NCBI GenBank assembly: GCA_016201085.1
Contig: JACQDO010000122.1
Location: forward strand, 1-15,702
Origin: Hyphomicrobiales bacterium
GTDB lineage: Bacteria; Pseudomonadota; Alphaproteobacteria; Rhizobiales; Xanthobacteraceae
Direction: 5' to 3'
DNA length: 15,702 nucleotides
In this document: positions 14,205 to 15,702 of the stretch, piece by piece
How the letters are laid out: every line of letters begins with the position of its first letter
Position numbering within the stretch: the first letter of the stretch is position 1
Translations under genes and position numbers: made by a program
Notes under the pieces: generated by a model
The model's database searches: none
The model's input: only the letters and a program-made list of their open reading frames with translations
What the model was told of the DNA's origin: nothing

Positions 14205-15016
14205 TATTTGACCGTGAAATCCGGCGCGTCGGGATGCTTGATGCCGACGATGTGGTAGCCGGCATCGACGTGATGAATTTCCCCGGTCACCCCGCTCGCC
14301 ATGTCGGAGAGGAAATAGACGCCGGCCTTGCCGACATCTTCCAGCGACACGTTGCGCCGCATCGGGGTGTTGTATTCGTTCCACTTCAGGATATAGCGGA
14401 AATCGCCGATGCCGGAGGCGGCCAGCGTCTTGATCGGGCCGGAGGAGATGGCGTTGACGCGGATGTTCTTGGCGCCGAGATCGGCGGCAAGATAGCGCAC
14501 CGAGGATTCGAGCGCCGCCTTGGCCAGCCCCATCACGTTGTAATGCGGCATCCATTTCTCGGCGCCGTAATACGTCAGCGTGAGCAGCGGGCCGCCGTTC
14601 TTCATCAGCTTTTCGGCACGCTGGGCGATAGCCGTGAACGAGTAGCAGCTCACCACCATGGTCTTGATGAAATTGTCCTCGGTGAGATCGACGTAGCGGC
14701 CGTCGAGCTGGTCCTTGTCGGAAAAGGCAATGGCGTGCAGCACGAGGTCGAGCGAGCCCCAGGCGGATTTCACGGCGGCGAACACCGCGTCCAGGCTCGC
14801 CGCATCGGTGACGTCGCAATGGCCGACCACCAGGCCGTCGACTTCCTCGGCCAGCGGCTCCACGCGCTTCTTCAGCGCTTCCCCCTGGTAGGTGAAGGCG
14901 AGGTCGGCGCCATGATCGCGGCAGGCGCGCGCAATGCCCCAGGCGATCGAGCGGTTGTTGGCCACGCCCATGATCAACCCGCGCTTGCCGCGCATCAGAC
15001 CCGAGGTTTCCGCCAT
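14204..15016 (-). CDS. fabI: enoyl-[acyl-carrier-protein] reductase (NADH), FabI type
   Basis: Last reductive step of each fatty-acid elongation cycle: reduces trans-2-enoyl-ACP to acyl-ACP with NADH in the cytoplasm. 270 aa. It is an SDR of the divergent type with GVANNRSIAWG (17-27) as the nucleotide loop, CDV at 67-69, HAIAF (94-98), and the FabI catalytic pair Y159-x6-K166, with Y149 as the second conserved tyrosine. The C-terminal GYHIVGI (253-259) is typical. ATG 15016 gives the standard MxxxSGLMRGKRGLIMGVAN-like start; GGGGCAGGGA precedes it but very close. It heads the - strand series, divergent from a sigma factor gene. Its stop touches the palindromic repeat. Confidence 0.96.
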   Translation of the reverse strand: MAETSGLMRGKRGLIMGVANNRSIAWGIARACRDHGADLAFTYQGEALKKRVEPLAEEVDGLVVGHCDVTDAASLDAVFAAVKSAWGSLDLVLHAIAFSDKDQLDGRYVDLTEDNFIKTMVVSCYSFTAIAQRAEKLMKNGGPLLTLTYYGAEKWMPHYNVMGLAKAALESSVRYLAADLGAKNIRVNAISSGPIKTLAASGIGDFRYILKWNEYNTPMRRNVSLEDVGKAGVYFLSDMASGVTGEIHHVDAGYHIVGIKHPDAPDFTVK

Positions 15017-15061
15017 TCCCTGCCCCGTTTTTTGGCCGGCAAACGCCGACCGCTTTCGTAT

Positions 15062-15089
15062 GGCATAGGGTCATGGCACCATCAAGCAA
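15062..15089 (-). promoter_or_regulatory. candidate fabI promoter
   Basis: On the complement, TTGCTT (15084-15089) and TATGCC (15062-15067) are separated by 16 bases, placing the start of transcription about 40 bases before the fabI ATG. The consensus match is moderate. Confidence 0.3.
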
Positions 15090-15205
15090 AGCGGCTGCCG
15101 CGGCGGACTAACTTCGTTAATTCAATTCGTTGCCTGGAATATGATGGGGATTGAGGGGTTTTTCCTGGCAGTGACGATACGAAGGTCGGGTACCCTGCAT
15201 TGGGC

Positions 15206-15226
15206 ACCGACCCGGTTGCGGTCGGT
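15206..15226 (+). promoter_or_regulatory. perfect hairpin just before the sigma factor ribosome binding site
   Basis: ACCGACC (15206-15212) pairs with GGTCGGT (15220-15226) around a 7-base loop CGGTTGC. One base separates it from the AAAGGGGGG Shine-Dalgarno tract at 15228-15236. There is no T tract, so it is not an intrinsic terminator; a role in mRNA stability or translation control is possible. Confidence 0.45.
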
Positions 15227-15227
15227 C

Positions 15228-15236
15228 AAAGGGGGG
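15228..15236 (+). promoter_or_regulatory. Shine-Dalgarno AAAGGGGGG deciding the TTG start of the sigma factor
   Basis: It ends five bases before TTG 15242. The ATG at 15237 directly abuts it and is in the wrong frame. The other in-frame candidate, TTG 15200, lacks such a site. Confidence 0.55.
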
Positions 15237-15241
15237 ATGAC

Positions 15242-15702
15242 TTGGCCACGTTCCGGCAGAATGTCGAGGCGACCATTCCGGCCTTGCGGCGCTATGCGCG
15301 CGCCCTGACGCGGGATTCCGACATCGCCGACGACCTGGTGCAGGACACGCTGGTGCGGGCGCTGCGCTCGGAGCACCTGTTCCACGGCGAGGAGGTGCGC
15401 AGCTGGCTGTACACGATCCTGACCAATCTCAACCGCAACCGGCTGCGCTCGCTGTCGCGGCGGCCCACGCTGTCGCCACTCGAAGATAACGACGCACCGG
15501 ACTCGGGCGGTCCGGAAGCGGGCGGGCGCGATATCGAACGCGCGCTCGCCACGCTGGTGGAGGACCAGCGTCATGCCTTGCTGCTGGTGGTGCTGGAGGG
15601 CCTCAGCTACCGCGAAGTGGCGGAAGTGCAAGGCGTGCCGATCGGTACCGTGATGTCACGCCTGGCGCGTGCGCGCGTACAGATCAAAAACTATCTCGAC
15701 AA
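15242..15702 (+). CDS. ECF-type RNA polymerase sigma factor (partial, runs off the window)
   Basis: 153 codons are visible, with the 3' end beyond the window. With TTG 15242 as residue 1, region 2 spans about 10-75: IPALRRYARALTRD, ADDLVQDTLVRAL (29-41), the -10 binding segment VRSWLYTILTNLNRNRLR (52-69). An acidic, Gly-rich linker (81-97) follows, then region 4 at about 98-153, with helix-turn-helix LEGLSYREVAEVQGVPIGTV (118-137) and MSRLARARVQIKNYL (138-152). It is a small sigma-70 family member; which ECF group is unclear. It differs from typical EcfG, and no anti-sigma or PhyR gene is in view. The start rests on the strong Shine-Dalgarno, as there is no in-frame ATG upstream. Divergent from fabI. 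Confidence 0.88.
   Translation, partial: MATFRQNVEATIPALRRYARALTRDSDIADDLVQDTLVRALRSEHLFHGEEVRSWLYTILTNLNRNRLRSLSRRPTLSPLEDNDAPDSGGPEAGGRDIERALATLVEDQRHALLLVVLEGLSYREVAEVQGVPIGTVMSRLARARVQIKNYLD

Noticed and set aside
14139..15089. Upstream extension of the histidine phosphatase frame
   Set aside because: This part is fabI read in another frame; the phosphatase fold begins at 14138.
15151..15179. TTGAGG-17-ACGATA as a sigma factor gene promoter
   Set aside because: The -10 hexamer is a poor match and no conserved spacing feature supports it.
1..15702. tRNA, rRNA, CRISPR array, transposase or phage genes
   Set aside because: Looked for on both strands; no cloverleaf with CCA end, repeat-spacer pattern, or transposase or integrase motif was seen.

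Overview
The window looks like a chromosomal segment of a high-G+C alphaproteobacterium of the Hyphomicrobiales (Bradyrhizobium / Rhodopseudomonas / Pseudolabrys-like). This is inferred from the gene content and order (xseB-dxs-tlyA-RNA methyltransferase; fabI-histidine phosphatase-aroC-ribB), from protein sequences that read like those of that group, and from two families of intergenic repeats of the kind scattered through such genomes. No database search was possible.

Left half (1-8741), mostly + strand. It starts with intergenic repeat sequence, then a class II histone-deacetylase-like amidohydrolase that may be translated from a leaderless mRNA. A 117-bp cloverleaf repeat fills the gap to a convergent SDR dehydrogenase (- strand). 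That gene is divergent from a second, DltE-like SDR across a 49-bp palindrome. Next come xseB, an uncharacterised membrane-bound GHSSG hydrolase that overlaps xseB by one base, and dxs (GTG start). A tiny, very basic DUF6496-type gene faces dxs tail to tail. tlyA and a TrmA/RumA-like 5-methyluridine methyltransferase follow with an 8-bp overlap. The cluster combines isoprenoid precursor synthesis (Dxs), DNA repair (XseB) and RNA methylation.

Right half (8742-15016), entirely - strand. In transcription order it is fabI (fatty-acid elongation), a histidine phosphatase, a two-gene islet, aroC (chorismate) and ribB fused to a degenerate GTP cyclohydrolase II domain (riboflavin), then a periplasmic DUF1194 von Willebrand A protein. 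The islet (about 12200-13460) is clearly lower in G+C. It encodes a lipoprotein and an 84-aa six-cysteine protein in an operon, and a 16-bp inverted repeat flanks its promoter region. It is the most accessory-looking and least explained part of the window.

Right edge. An ECF-type sigma factor starts at a TTG codon (15242), has a perfect hairpin just before its Shine-Dalgarno, and runs off the end. No tRNA, rRNA, CRISPR array, transposase or phage gene was seen. Apart from the islet, this is core metabolism.
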